Under the pieces are notes generated by a model that was not told the DNA's origin, ran no database searches, and worked only from the letters and a program-made list of their open reading frames with translations. From Rubrobacter sp. (GTDB lineage Bacteria; Actinomycetota; Rubrobacteria; Rubrobacterales; Rubrobacteraceae): 7,291 nt of DNA. The first letter of the stretch is position 1. Each line of letters opens with the position of its first letter. The stretch spans positions 1 to 7,291 of the forward strand of contig JADDKG010000041.1 in the NCBI GenBank assembly GCA_020253895.1. The letters run 5' to 3'. Both the position numbers and the translations under genes were made by a program. This document shows, in pieces, positions 1 through 6,894 of the stretch.

Positions 1-911
1 CCCCGCGGGCGGTGAAGGAGTGGGAGGACCAGGTGCGCCAGGTCGCCCGTGAGGTGATCGAGGCCGCCCTCCCCAAGGGCGAGTTCGACTTTGTGCGCGA
101 GATCTCCTCGGAGATCCCGATGCGGATCTTTGCGGACATCCTGGGCGTCCCGCAGGAGGAGCGGCGCTACATCATCGAGATCGGGGACCACCTGCTCGGC
201 AACCAGGACCCGGAGTTCGCCCGGCCCCCGGAGAAGCCCGAGCACCGGCTCCTGCCGTTCTCGAGCCCGGCCGCGCTGGAGCTCTTCAGGATCGGGCGGG
301 CGCTCGCCGCGGAGCGCCGCAAGAACCCCAGGGACGACATCATCACCCAGATGGCCTTCGGCGGGCTCACCCAGCGCGAGTTCGACGTGAACTTCGTGCT
401 CCTGGCCACCGCTGGGAACGAGACCACCCGCCACACCATCACCCACGGCCTCCTGGCCCTCATCGAGAACCCCGACCAGCTCGAGAGGCTCCGCCGCGAC
501 CCCTCCCTCTACCCGTCGGCGGCCGAGGAGATGCTCCGCTGGGCGACCCCGGTGCACCACTTCCGGCGCACCACCACCCGGGAGACGGAGCTGGCCGGGA
601 CGAAGATACCGGCCGGGGCGAAGGTGACGACCTGGTTCACCTCCGGCAACCGGGACGAGACGGTCTTCGAGAACCCGGACGTCTTTGACGTCGGCCGGGA
701 GCAGAGCCGGCACCGGGGGCACATGACCTTCGGCCCCGGCGGCAAGCACTTCTGCCTCGGGGCGCACCTCGCCCGGATGGAGGTGCGGGTGACGTTTGAG
801 GAGCTCATCCCGCGCCTCAAGGCCGTCGAGCTCGCGGGGCCGGTGGACCGCCTGCGCTCCAACTTCTTCAACGGCATAAAGCGGATGCCCGTCAGGGTGG
901 AGGCGGCGTGA
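1..911 (+). CDS. Cytochrome P450 monooxygenase, 5'-truncated by the window edge
   Basis: A bacterial class I type P450: a soluble haem-thiolate monooxygenase that inserts one oxygen atom from O2 into an organic substrate, with electrons from a ferredoxin and reductase. About 302 residues are visible against roughly 400-420 for the family, so about 100 N-terminal residues lie off the left edge. The frame stays open to base 3, and the leading Pro-Arg-Ala fits the usual start of the C-helix region. Counting from the GTG at 12, motifs seen are the I-helix oxygen-activation motif AGNET (134-138), the K-helix ExxR (E173, R176), a NRDE segment (213-216) and the haem loop FGPGGKHFCLG (240-250) with proximal ligand C248. 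The eleven-residue haem loop and the C-terminal SNFFNGIKRMPV (283-294) recall the CYP124/CYP125/CYP142 group known for terpenoid and sterol side-chain hydroxylation. That is resemblance from memory, not a subfamily assignment. No redox partner is in the window. The stop codon overlaps the next start by 4 bases. Confidence 0.95.
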   Translation, partial: PRAVKEWEDQVRQVAREVIEAALPKGEFDFVREISSEIPMRIFADILGVPQEERRYIIEIGDHLLGNQDPEFARPPEKPEHRLLPFSSPAALELFRIGRALAAERRKNPRDDIITQMAFGGLTQREFDVNFVLLATAGNETTRHTITHGLLALIENPDQLERLRRDPSLYPSAAEEMLRWATPVHHFRRTTTRETELAGTKIPAGAKVTTWFTSGNRDETVFENPDVFDVGREQSRHRGHMTFGPGGKHFCLGAHLARMEVRVTFEELIPRLKAVELAGPVDRLRSNFFNGIKRMPVRVEAA

Positions 912-1831
912 TCTCGCTGCGCCGGATAGACCACGTGAGCCTCCGGGTCCGCGACGTCGAGGAGGCCGCCCGCCGCTGGGCGCTCCAGTTCGGCCTTGCC
1001 GTGCGCGAGAAGGACGGGCGCCGCGCCCGCCTCGCCTGCGACGACGAGCCCTTCTCGCTGGAGCTCCTCGCCGCCGAAAGGCCCGGCGTCGAGCACGTCG
1101 CCTACGAGCTGCGGCGCTCCTGCACCCTCGACGACGCCCGGCGGCACTTCGAGGACCTCGGCGTACCGTACGAGGAGCACGCCGGCGGCCTGCGCGTCGC
1201 CGACCCGGAGGGCAACCGCGTGCTGGTGCTCCCCTACCGAGAGCCCCGGGAGAGGTGGGTTCCGCACGCCCGGGCGGCCACAGACCAGGTCGTCGGCCAC
1301 CCGCGCAAGCTCGGGCACGTCAACTTCCTCACCGGGGCGCTCGCCGAGGGCGTCGGGTTCTACACCCGGGTTCTCGGCATGCGGATCACCGACTGGCTCG
1401 GCGACGGGGGGGTGTGGTTCCACATAAACAGCGACCACCACGTCATGGCGCTCGTGGACAAGGGCTACCCCCACTTCCACCACCTCGCCTTCGACGTGGT
1501 GGACATCGGCCAGATGCGGGCTGCCCTCGACCACCTCGGGCGGCACGGGCGCTGGCTCGGGTGGGGACCGGTGCGCCACGGCATCGGCGGCAACATCGCC
1601 TCCTACGTCCGCATCGTCGAGGAGGAGTGCTTCGTCGAGCTCTACTGCGACATGGAGCAGCTCGAGCCCGACCACGAGGCGCGCCGCTGGCCCGACAACC
1701 GCTTCTCCTCCAACACCTGGGGCCCCCTGCCGCCCCGCTCCTACTTCCGCTTCGACGAGGCGGCCGTCGCCTCCGAGCGCGAGAGCCTGGAGATGCTAGG
1801 TCACCCGCTACCCGAGGAGGTCTCCAGTTGA
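908..1831 (+). CDS. Type I extradiol ring-cleavage dioxygenase (VOC superfamily)
   Basis: A 307-residue protein with two vicinal-oxygen-chelate modules (about 5-110 and 133-250), the layout and length of type I extradiol dioxygenases such as BphC, catechol 2,3-dioxygenase and HpaD. These cytosolic Fe(II) or Mn(II) enzymes open a catecholic ring next to one hydroxyl to give a semialdehyde. In the C-terminal module, the metal ligands can be placed at H137 (GHVNF), the H191-H192 pair (HFHHLAFDV) and E244 (VELYCD). H177-H178 (DHHVMAL) matches the second-sphere catalytic histidine position, and Y233 lies near the conserved active-site tyrosine position. The triad looks complete, so an active enzyme is likely. 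The DPDG-like turn normally just before the glutamate ligand is absent (IVEEEC at 236-241), though a DPEG turn is present in the N-terminal module (99-102). The GTG start overlaps the P450 stop as GTGA, with GGAGG at 899-903 four bases upstream. The substrate is unknown; the downstream dehydrogenase supports a catechol or substituted catechol. A non-dioxygenase VOC enzyme is possible but less likely. Confidence 0.9.
   Translation: MISLRRIDHVSLRVRDVEEAARRWALQFGLAVREKDGRRARLACDDEPFSLELLAAERPGVEHVAYELRRSCTLDDARRHFEDLGVPYEEHAGGLRVADPEGNRVLVLPYREPRERWVPHARAATDQVVGHPRKLGHVNFLTGALAEGVGFYTRVLGMRITDWLGDGGVWFHINSDHHVMALVDKGYPHFHHLAFDVVDIGQMRAALDHLGRHGRWLGWGPVRHGIGGNIASYVRIVEEECFVELYCDMEQLEPDHEARRWPDNRFSSNTWGPLPPRSYFRFDEAAVASERESLEMLGHPLPEEVSS
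1815..1820 (+). promoter_or_regulatory. Ribosome binding site that fixes a TTG start
   Basis: A perfect AGGAGG lies inside the end of the dioxygenase gene, seven bases before TTG at 1828. It supports TTG as the start of the ADC-like gene. No in-frame ATG or GTG begins at a sensible place, and homology of the translated protein starts right after this TTG. Confidence 0.8.
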
Positions 1832-2628
1832 GCCTGAAGGGTTACACCGTCCCGCGCACCAGCACCGGGAAGGCGAGCCTCGTCCCGCCGCCGCCGTGGC
1901 ACTACGTCGGCGACTTCCTCGTCGTGGACTACTGGGCCGACCCCGACGCGGTGCGCGCCGTCCTGCCCGAGGGGCTGGACCCCCACCCCGACCCCGGAAG
2001 GTGCGCCGCCGTCTTCGCCGACTGGCAGTCGTGCTCCGAGGGCGGGGAGGAGCTCCTTGACCCCATCCGATCCCACTACCGCGAGTTCTTTATCGTGGTC
2101 AACGCCCTCTTCGAGGGCGAGGAGGTGACCACCTGCCCGTTTATCTGGGTGGACCAGGACTTCGCGCTCGCGCGGGGCTGGATCCAGGGCTTCCCAAAGA
2201 AGCTGGGCTCGATCTGGATGACCCGCACCTTCGGCCTCGACGTCCCCGCCGACCCCGGCCTGAAGCCCGGGGGGCGCCACGGCGCGACCTGCTCCGCCCG
2301 CGGGCGCCAGATAGCCGAGATGACCCTCACCATCGAGGGCGAGAGCGCCGAAGGACCGCGCCACAACGCCCCGCCCATAATCAACGTGCGCCACTTCCCG
2401 CGCCTGGCCGCCGGACGCCACGACGACCCGCAGGTGCACGAGCTGGTGCGCGCCGTGAGCCGCGACCGGGCCATCTCCAGGGTCTTCGCCGGGCCGGCCA
2501 CCCTCACCCTGCACCCGGCCCCCGGCGAGGAGCACGACTCTCTGGCCCCCGTGAGGATAGACCGCGGCTACCGCTTCACCTTCGGCTACACCGTGGACGA
2601 CCTGAAGACCGTGAAGGAGCTCGCATGA
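1828..2628 (+). CDS. Acetoacetate decarboxylase-like (ADC superfamily) protein
   Basis: A 266-residue protein of the acetoacetate decarboxylase fold, close to the family length of about 245-265. The N-terminal part (residues 20-50, proline-rich then a YWADPDAVRAVLPEGL segment) is the family hallmark. The core GFPKKLG (121-127) carries the Schiff-base lysine K124 and the neighbouring K125 that lowers its pKa. E86 in YRE aligns with active-site Glu76 of the Clostridium acetobutylicum enzyme. By alignment from memory, the position of that enzyme's Arg29, important for decarboxylation, is Gly28 here. The protein may therefore be one of the ADC-like enzymes that use the lysine for other chemistry, such as aldol condensation/dehydration or keto-acid processing, rather than making acetone. 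It is placed between the ring-cleavage dioxygenase and the semialdehyde dehydrogenase, with 4-base overlaps at both ends (TTGA, ATGA), so it probably acts on a ring-fission product. The start is TTG, supported by AGGAGG at 1815-1820. Fold assignment is firm; reaction unknown. Confidence 0.88.
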   Translation: MSLKGYTVPRTSTGKASLVPPPPWHYVGDFLVVDYWADPDAVRAVLPEGLDPHPDPGRCAAVFADWQSCSEGGEELLDPIRSHYREFFIVVNALFEGEEVTTCPFIWVDQDFALARGWIQGFPKKLGSIWMTRTFGLDVPADPGLKPGGRHGATCSARGRQIAEMTLTIEGESAEGPRHNAPPIINVRHFPRLAAGRHDDPQVHELVRAVSRDRAISRVFAGPATLTLHPAPGEEHDSLAPVRIDRGYRFTFGYTVDDLKTVKELA

Positions 2629-4091
2629 GAACGGCCGCCGGGCGCATCCGGGTGGCGGGCGTGGAGGTCTCCCCCGACCACTACATTGGCGGGGAGCGGG
2701 TCGCAAGCCGGGAGCGCTTTGAGGACATCTCCCCGATCACGAACGAGGTCATCGCCGAAATCTCGCGCGGCGGGGAGGCCGAGGTGGACGCGGCGGTGCG
2801 CGCCGCCCGCGACGCCTTCCCGGAGTGGGCCGCTTTGGGCCCCGCCGGCCGCGCCCCCTACCTGCACCGCCTCGCCGACCTCATAGACGCCAACGTCGAG
2901 AGGCTCGCCGCGGTCGAGTGCATGGACATGGCGATGCTCCTGCGCTCCCTGCGGGCGCGCGTGATCCCGCGCGGGGCCCGCAACTACCGGGCCTACGCCG
3001 ACCTCGCCGCCTCTTACGAGGAGCGCGACTGGCGCTCGCAGGGCACCTGGAACCGGGTGCAGCGGATGCCCGCCGGGCCGGCGGCGGTCATCACGCCCTG
3101 GAACGCCCCGTTTATGCTCTCTACCTGGAAGACCGCTCCGGCCTTGGCCGCCGGCTGCACGGTCGTCCTCAAGCCCGCCGAGTGGTCGCCGCTCTCCTGC
3201 TCGCTGCTCGCCGACCTCGTCGAGGAGGCCGGCTTCCCGCCCGGCGTCTTCAACGTCGTGCAGGGGCTCGGGGAGGAGGCCGGGGCGGCGCTCGTGGCGC
3301 ACCCCCTGGTGCGCCGCGTCTCCTTCACCGGCTCGCCGGAGACGGGGCGCCTGATCGGGGTGGCCGCCGCGAGGAACCTCGTGCCGTTCACCGCCGAGCT
3401 CGGCGGCAAGGGGCCGCTCATCGTCTTCGAGGACGCAGACCTCGACGCCGCCGCCCGCAAGGCCGCCGGCCAGTACGACGACGCCGGGCAGGTCTGCCTC
3501 GCCGGGACGCGCCTGCTCGTGCAGGAGTCCGTAGCCGAGGAGTTCCTCCGGCTCTTCCACCGCCACGCTGACGATCACGCCCTCGGCGACCCGCGCGACG
3601 AGCACACCACCGTCTCGCCCCTTATCCACCCCGACCACCTCAGGCGCGTCGAGGGCTTTGTCGAGCGCGCCCGCGAGGAGGGACACAAAGTGCTGCGCGG
3701 CGGGCGGCGCTCGCCCGCGGGCCCGCTCTTCTACCAGCCCACCCTCATCGAGCCGCGCTCCAACGACGCCGAGATCGTCCAGCGCGAGGTCTTCGGGCCC
3801 GTGCTCACCTTCCAGACCTTCGCCGACGAGGAGGAGGCCGTCGCTCTGGCCAACTCCACCGAGTACGGTCTCTCCGGGATAATCTACACCTCCTCGATGG
3901 GGCGTGCGGACCGCGTCGGGAGGGCGGTGCGCGCGGGCGTGGTGTGGGTCAACACCTTCCTGGTGCGCGACCTGACCGCCCCCTTCGGGGGGATGGGCAT
4001 CTCCGGCATCGGGCGCGAGGGCGGCAACTACGCGCTGGACTTCTACTCCGACCTGAAGACCCTCCAGATCCTGGAGGGCAGCACCCGATGA
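2625..4091 (+). CDS. Aldehyde dehydrogenase, (carboxymethyl-)hydroxymuconic semialdehyde dehydrogenase-like
   Basis: A full-length 488-residue NAD(P)-dependent aldehyde dehydrogenase that oxidises an aldehyde to a carboxylate in the cytosol. Visible landmarks are the oxyanion-hole N160 (TPWNAPF), coenzyme-binding K183 (VLKPAE), the Rossmann glycine motif FTGSPETG (234-241), general base E258 (ELGGKG), nucleophile C291 (GQVCLAG) and E388 (REVFGPV). The C-terminal segment WVNTFLVRDLTAPFGG (441-456), followed by SGIGREGG, closely resembles HpaE/DmpC-type and 2-aminomuconic semialdehyde dehydrogenases. That suits a gene sitting two places after an extradiol dioxygenase: the ring-opening product would be a muconic semialdehyde. 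The ATG overlaps the previous stop as ATGA, and AAGGAG at 2614-2619 is five bases upstream. A betaine-aldehyde or other ALDH role cannot be excluded by motifs alone, since all ALDHs share the catalytic set. No defects are seen. Confidence 0.94.
   Translation: MRTAAGRIRVAGVEVSPDHYIGGERVASRERFEDISPITNEVIAEISRGGEAEVDAAVRAARDAFPEWAALGPAGRAPYLHRLADLIDANVERLAAVECMDMAMLLRSLRARVIPRGARNYRAYADLAASYEERDWRSQGTWNRVQRMPAGPAAVITPWNAPFMLSTWKTAPALAAGCTVVLKPAEWSPLSCSLLADLVEEAGFPPGVFNVVQGLGEEAGAALVAHPLVRRVSFTGSPETGRLIGVAAARNLVPFTAELGGKGPLIVFEDADLDAAARKAAGQYDDAGQVCLAGTRLLVQESVAEEFLRLFHRHADDHALGDPRDEHTTVSPLIHPDHLRRVEGFVERAREEGHKVLRGGRRSPAGPLFYQPTLIEPRSNDAEIVQREVFGPVLTFQTFADEEEAVALANSTEYGLSGIIYTSSMGRADRVGRAVRAGVVWVNTFLVRDLTAPFGGMGISGIGREGGNYALDFYSDLKTLQILEGSTR
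4073..4078 (+). promoter_or_regulatory. Ribosome binding site fixing the M20 hydrolase start
   Basis: GGAGGG lies nine bases before the ATG at 4088, inside the end of the aldehyde dehydrogenase gene. It favours 4088 over an upstream in-frame ATG at 3944, which would add a run of arginine- and proline-rich shadow sequence deep in the dehydrogenase gene. Confidence 0.7.
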
Positions 4092-5365
4092 ACGACGCGG
4101 CCCTCCTGGACGCCGTCGCCGCGGAGGCCGGCTGGATGGAGGACCTCCTCGCCCGCCTCGTCGAGGCCCCGACGGTCCTCGGCAACGAGGAGCCGGGGCA
4201 GGAGGTGATGGAGGAGGCCCTCGCCGGCTGTGGCCTGAAGGTCCGCAGCGTTCCGCTCGACGCCGGCGCTTTGGGCGCCGCGGAGGGTACCTCTCCTTTC
4301 TCCTGGGACGTGAGCGGGAAGCGCAACGTTGTCGCCGACTGGCCCGCGGGCGGCCGGGGTGGCCGCTCCCTGATCCTGAACGGCCACATAGACGTCGTCC
4401 CGCCCGCCGCCGAGGAGCTGTGGAGCCACCCTCCCTTTACGCCGGTGCGCGAGGGCGACTGGCTCTACGGCCGCGGCGCCGGGGATATGAAGGCCGGCCT
4501 CGCGGCGATGGCCGGGGCGGTGCGCGCCCTCGCCCGGGCAGGCTACTCCCCGGCGGCGCCGGTGCAGCTCCAGTCGGTCGTCGAGGAGGAGTGCACGCGG
4601 CACGGGGCGCTGCAGTGCCTGCTGGACGGCTCCCGCGCCGACGCCTGCGTCATAACCGAGCCGCACCCGGACCACCTCACCGTGGCCCAGGTCGGGGTGC
4701 TCTGGTTCCACGTCGAGGTCGCCGGCGTCCCGGCGCACGCGGCCCGGGCGAGCCGGCTGGGCTTCAACGCCGTCGAGGCCGCCTGCGGCGTGCTCGCAGT
4801 GCTGCGGCGCCTCGAGGAGCGGCTCAACGAGGACCCGCCTCCCCCCTTCGACGCCTTGGAGCATCCCATCAACCTTAACCCCGGTGTGATCTCCGGCGGC
4901 GACTGGCCCTCGACGGTCGCGGCGACCTGCACGCTCTCGTGCCGCATCGGGCTCTACCCCGGACAGAGCCCCGGCGAGATGCGGGCCCTCGTCGAGAGGG
5001 CGGTCGCCGATGCAGCCTCCGAAGACCCGCGCCTCGCGCAGAGCCCGCCGAGGGTCCGCTACGACGGGTTCTCGTGCGAGGGGTCGGTGGTGGACAGGGG
5101 GGAGCCGGTCGTGGCGGCGCTCTCGGGGGCGTACGAGAGGCTGCACGGCGAGAGGCCGGGGCTCCAGGCCACCACCGCCACCACCGACGCCCGGCACTTC
5201 GTGCGCGCGGGCATCCCCGCGGTCTGCTTCGGGCCGCGGGCCGAGAACATCCACGGTATAGACGAGCGCGTCTCGCTGCGGTCGGTCGTTGAGACCGCGC
5301 AGGTGCTCGGGCTGTTTATCCGGGACTGGTGCGGCCTCGTGAGGGGCCCGGGAAAGGAGGAATGA
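4088..5365 (+). CDS. M20-family metallo-amidohydrolase (ArgE/DapE-type deacylase)
   Basis: A 425-residue zinc (or cobalt) hydrolase of peptidase family M20, which cleaves amide bonds of N-acyl amino acids, small peptides or related amides in the cytosol. Visible residues are H100 and D102 (NGHIDVVPP), the bridging ligand D133 (GRGAGDMKAG), the EEE stretch at 166-168 containing the catalytic glutamate and the next metal ligand, E191 (ITEP), and the last ligand H389 (ENIHGIDERVS). H217 (GVPAHAA) in the lid or dimerisation domain is the residue usually lent across the dimer. The set is complete, so activity is likely. Length and order match acetylornithine deacetylase / succinyl-diaminopimelate desuccinylase relatives, but the operon is not one for arginine or lysine synthesis. 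Between a semialdehyde dehydrogenase and an amino acid permease it more plausibly frees an amino acid or amine from an N-acylated catabolic substrate. Exact substrate unknown. It begins with an ATGA overlap. Confidence 0.9.
   Translation: MNDAALLDAVAAEAGWMEDLLARLVEAPTVLGNEEPGQEVMEEALAGCGLKVRSVPLDAGALGAAEGTSPFSWDVSGKRNVVADWPAGGRGGRSLILNGHIDVVPPAAEELWSHPPFTPVREGDWLYGRGAGDMKAGLAAMAGAVRALARAGYSPAAPVQLQSVVEEECTRHGALQCLLDGSRADACVITEPHPDHLTVAQVGVLWFHVEVAGVPAHAARASRLGFNAVEAACGVLAVLRRLEERLNEDPPPPFDALEHPINLNPGVISGGDWPSTVAATCTLSCRIGLYPGQSPGEMRALVERAVADAASEDPRLAQSPPRVRYDGFSCEGSVVDRGEPVVAALSGAYERLHGERPGLQATTATTDARHFVRAGIPAVCFGPRAENIHGIDERVSLRSVVETAQVLGLFIRDWCGLVRGPGKEE
5353..5360 (+). promoter_or_regulatory. 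Strong ribosome binding site before tandem ATG codons
   Basis: AAAGGAGG is the strongest Shine-Dalgarno match in the window. It is followed by ATGATG at 5362-5367. The second ATG (5365) has a four-base spacer and the first (5362) only one, so 5365 is the better start for the permease. The first ATG overlaps the hydrolase stop, TGA at 5363-5365, which keeps the two genes translationally coupled either way. Confidence 0.75.
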
Positions 5366-6894
5366 TGTCGAGAACGGAAGCACCGACGACCGCGGCGGTG
5401 GGCGAGAGCGCCAAGCTCCACCGCCGCGCCCTCGGGGTGCCGGACCTCGTGTTCTTTATCGTGGCGGCCTCGGCCCCGCTCACGGCGGTGGCCGGCGGCC
5501 AAGCGGCGACCTACCTGGTGACGGGCAACAGGGGCGTCCCGTTCATGTTCATACCCCTGGGGATCATCCTCGCCCTCTTCGCGGTGGGGTACGCGGCGAT
5601 GAGCCGGCACGTGGCCAACGCGGGGGCGTTCTACTCCTACGTCGCCCGGGGGCTCGGCAAGGTGCCGGGGGTGGGGGCGGCCTTTGTCGCGCTCATCGCG
5701 TACAACGCGATGCAGATCGGGATCTACGGCCTCTTCGGGGTGGCGATGGGGGCCTTCATGGGCTCGCAGCTCGGCATAGAGCTGCCCTGGTGGGCCTGGT
5801 GCATGGTCGGGGCCGGCATCATCGGGGTGCTCGGCGTCTTGCAGATAGACCTCAACGCCCGCGTGCTCGCGGTGGCCCTGATCCTCGAGGTGCTCGTCGT
5901 GGCGCTCTTCGACCTCGCCGTGCTCGCCGACCCCGGACCGCAGGGGCTCTCGCTCGTCGGCTTCGACCCGACGGTCGCCTTCGGGGCGGCGGCGGGCGCG
6001 ACGCTCACCTTCTGCTTCGCCTCCTTCGTCGGGTTCGAGTCGGCGGCGATCTACTCCGAGGAGTGCCGCGACCCCCGGCGCACCGTGGCGCGGGCAACGT
6101 ACATCGCGGTCGGCCTGATCGCGGCCTTCTACGCCCTCTCGAGCTGGCTGCTCTCGGTCGCCGCCGGGCCGGACACCATCGTGAACCCGGCCCGCCTGGT
6201 CGAGGCGGGCTTCACCACCGCCGGGAACCCGGACCCGACGACGGTGCTCTTCGTCGCCGGGGCGGAGCGTCTCGGGGCGATCTGGGGCAGCGCGGCGGCT
6301 CTGCTCTTCGCGACGAGCCTCTTTGCGGCCCTGCTCTCTTTCCACAACGCCGTGGCCCGCTACGCGTTCGCGCTCGGCCGCGAGGGTGTCATCCCGCGGG
6401 CGTTCGGGACGGTGCACGCAGTCACCGGGGCGCCGGTCGTCGCCTCGCTGGCGCAGTCCGTCCTCGCCGTCTCGGTCGTCGGCATCTTTGCCCTCGCCGG
6501 GGCCGACCCCGTCCTGACCCTCTTCACCTGGCTCACCAACCTCGGCGCGCTGGGGGTGCTGCTCCTCATGACGGTGACCTCCTTCGCGGTCGTGGGGTAC
6601 TTCCGGCGGCGCCCGGAGGAGGGGCTCGGGCGGTGGACGACCACAATCGCCCCGGCGGTGGCGGGCGTGCTCCTTCTGGTCGTGCTCGTCCTCGGCGTCG
6701 CGAACTTCAACGTCCTCATTACCGGCTCGACCGAGGCGCCCACGAACGCCATGACGATAGTCCTCCCCGCGATCCTGTTCGGCGGCGGGCTCTTGGGGCT
6801 TGTCGTCGGGGCGCTCCTCAAGGCCCGCCGCTCGGAGGTCTACCGCAGGATCGGTGAGGGAGGGGCGGAGTTCGAGCGCCAGGAGGTGGCGTGA
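5365..6894 (+). CDS. APC-superfamily amino acid/amine permease
   Basis: A 509-residue integral membrane transporter with about twelve hydrophobic segments, the standard size and topology of the amino acid-polyamine-organocation superfamily. A short hydrophilic N-terminus (1-24) leads into TM1 (about 25-51), whose AASAPLTAVAGG stretch is the unwound substrate-binding region. The TM6 region has GFESAAIYSEE (223-233) followed by CRDPRRTVARA, a hallmark loop of the family. Later helices run to about residue 485, and a charged cytoplasmic tail ends the protein. Such carriers import amino acids or amines by proton symport, or exchange a substrate for its product. With a PLP decarboxylase next, either uptake of the pathway substrate or amino-acid/amine antiport is possible. 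Substrate cannot be read from sequence. The start was chosen at the second ATG of ATGATG; ATG at 5362 or GTG at 5329 are the alternatives. The stop overlaps the next gene as GTGA. Confidence 0.93.
   Translation: MSRTEAPTTAAVGESAKLHRRALGVPDLVFFIVAASAPLTAVAGGQAATYLVTGNRGVPFMFIPLGIILALFAVGYAAMSRHVANAGAFYSYVARGLGKVPGVGAAFVALIAYNAMQIGIYGLFGVAMGAFMGSQLGIELPWWAWCMVGAGIIGVLGVLQIDLNARVLAVALILEVLVVALFDLAVLADPGPQGLSLVGFDPTVAFGAAAGATLTFCFASFVGFESAAIYSEECRDPRRTVARATYIAVGLIAAFYALSSWLLSVAAGPDTIVNPARLVEAGFTTAGNPDPTTVLFVAGAERLGAIWGSAAALLFATSLFAALLSFHNAVARYAFALGREGVIPRAFGTVHAVTGAPVVASLAQSVLAVSVVGIFALAGADPVLTLFTWLTNLGALGVLLLMTVTSFAVVGYFRRRPEEGLGRWTTTIAPAVAGVLLLVVLVLGVANFNVLITGSTEAPTNAMTIVLPAILFGGGLLGLVVGALLKARRSEVYRRIGEGGAEFERQEVA
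6881..6886 (+). promoter_or_regulatory. Ribosome binding site for the GTG start of the decarboxylase
   Basis: AGGAGG lies four bases before GTG at 6891. It supports the 4-base overlap start of the last gene, which has no ATG near its beginning. Confidence 0.7.

Noticed and set aside
12..14. GTG at 12 as the true start of the P450
   Set aside because: The protein would lack about 100 N-terminal residues of the fold, and the frame stays open with family-like residues up to the edge. The gene is cut by the window, not short.
509..1675. Open frame of 388 codons on the minus strand across the P450 and dioxygenase genes
   Set aside because: Antisense to two genes with intact catalytic motifs; low-complexity Val/Glu/Asp/Ala-rich translation and no motif.
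1255..1827. N-terminal extension of the ADC-like gene to an upstream ATG at 1255
   Set aside because: The added part is Arg/Pro/Gly-rich shadow sequence of the dioxygenase gene. ADC-type sequence begins only after TTG 1828, which has a perfect AGGAGG at the right distance.
2586..3686. Open frame of 366 codons on the minus strand over the aldehyde dehydrogenase
   Set aside because: Shadow of the dehydrogenase frame; no domain pattern and no credible start signal.
3944..4087. N-terminal extension of the M20 hydrolase to an ATG at 3944
   Set aside because: It would overlap the aldehyde dehydrogenase by about 148 bases and add unrelated Arg-rich sequence. ATG 4088 has a Shine-Dalgarno sequence and a normal family N-terminus.
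5341..5352. GC-rich palindrome (GGGCCC/CCCGGG) near the end of the hydrolase gene as a possible terminator or regulatory hairpin
   Set aside because: Very short, no loop and no following T-run. It lies within coding sequence just before a ribosome binding site, as chance predicts at this GC content.
5329..5364. GTG at 5329 as the permease start
   Set aside because: It would add eleven or twelve residues that read through the ribosome binding site; the tandem ATG after AAAGGAGG is a better start.
4043..5383. Open frame of 446 codons on the minus strand over the hydrolase
   Set aside because: Antisense to a complete M20 gene with all metal ligands; the translation is compositionally biased with no recognisable family.
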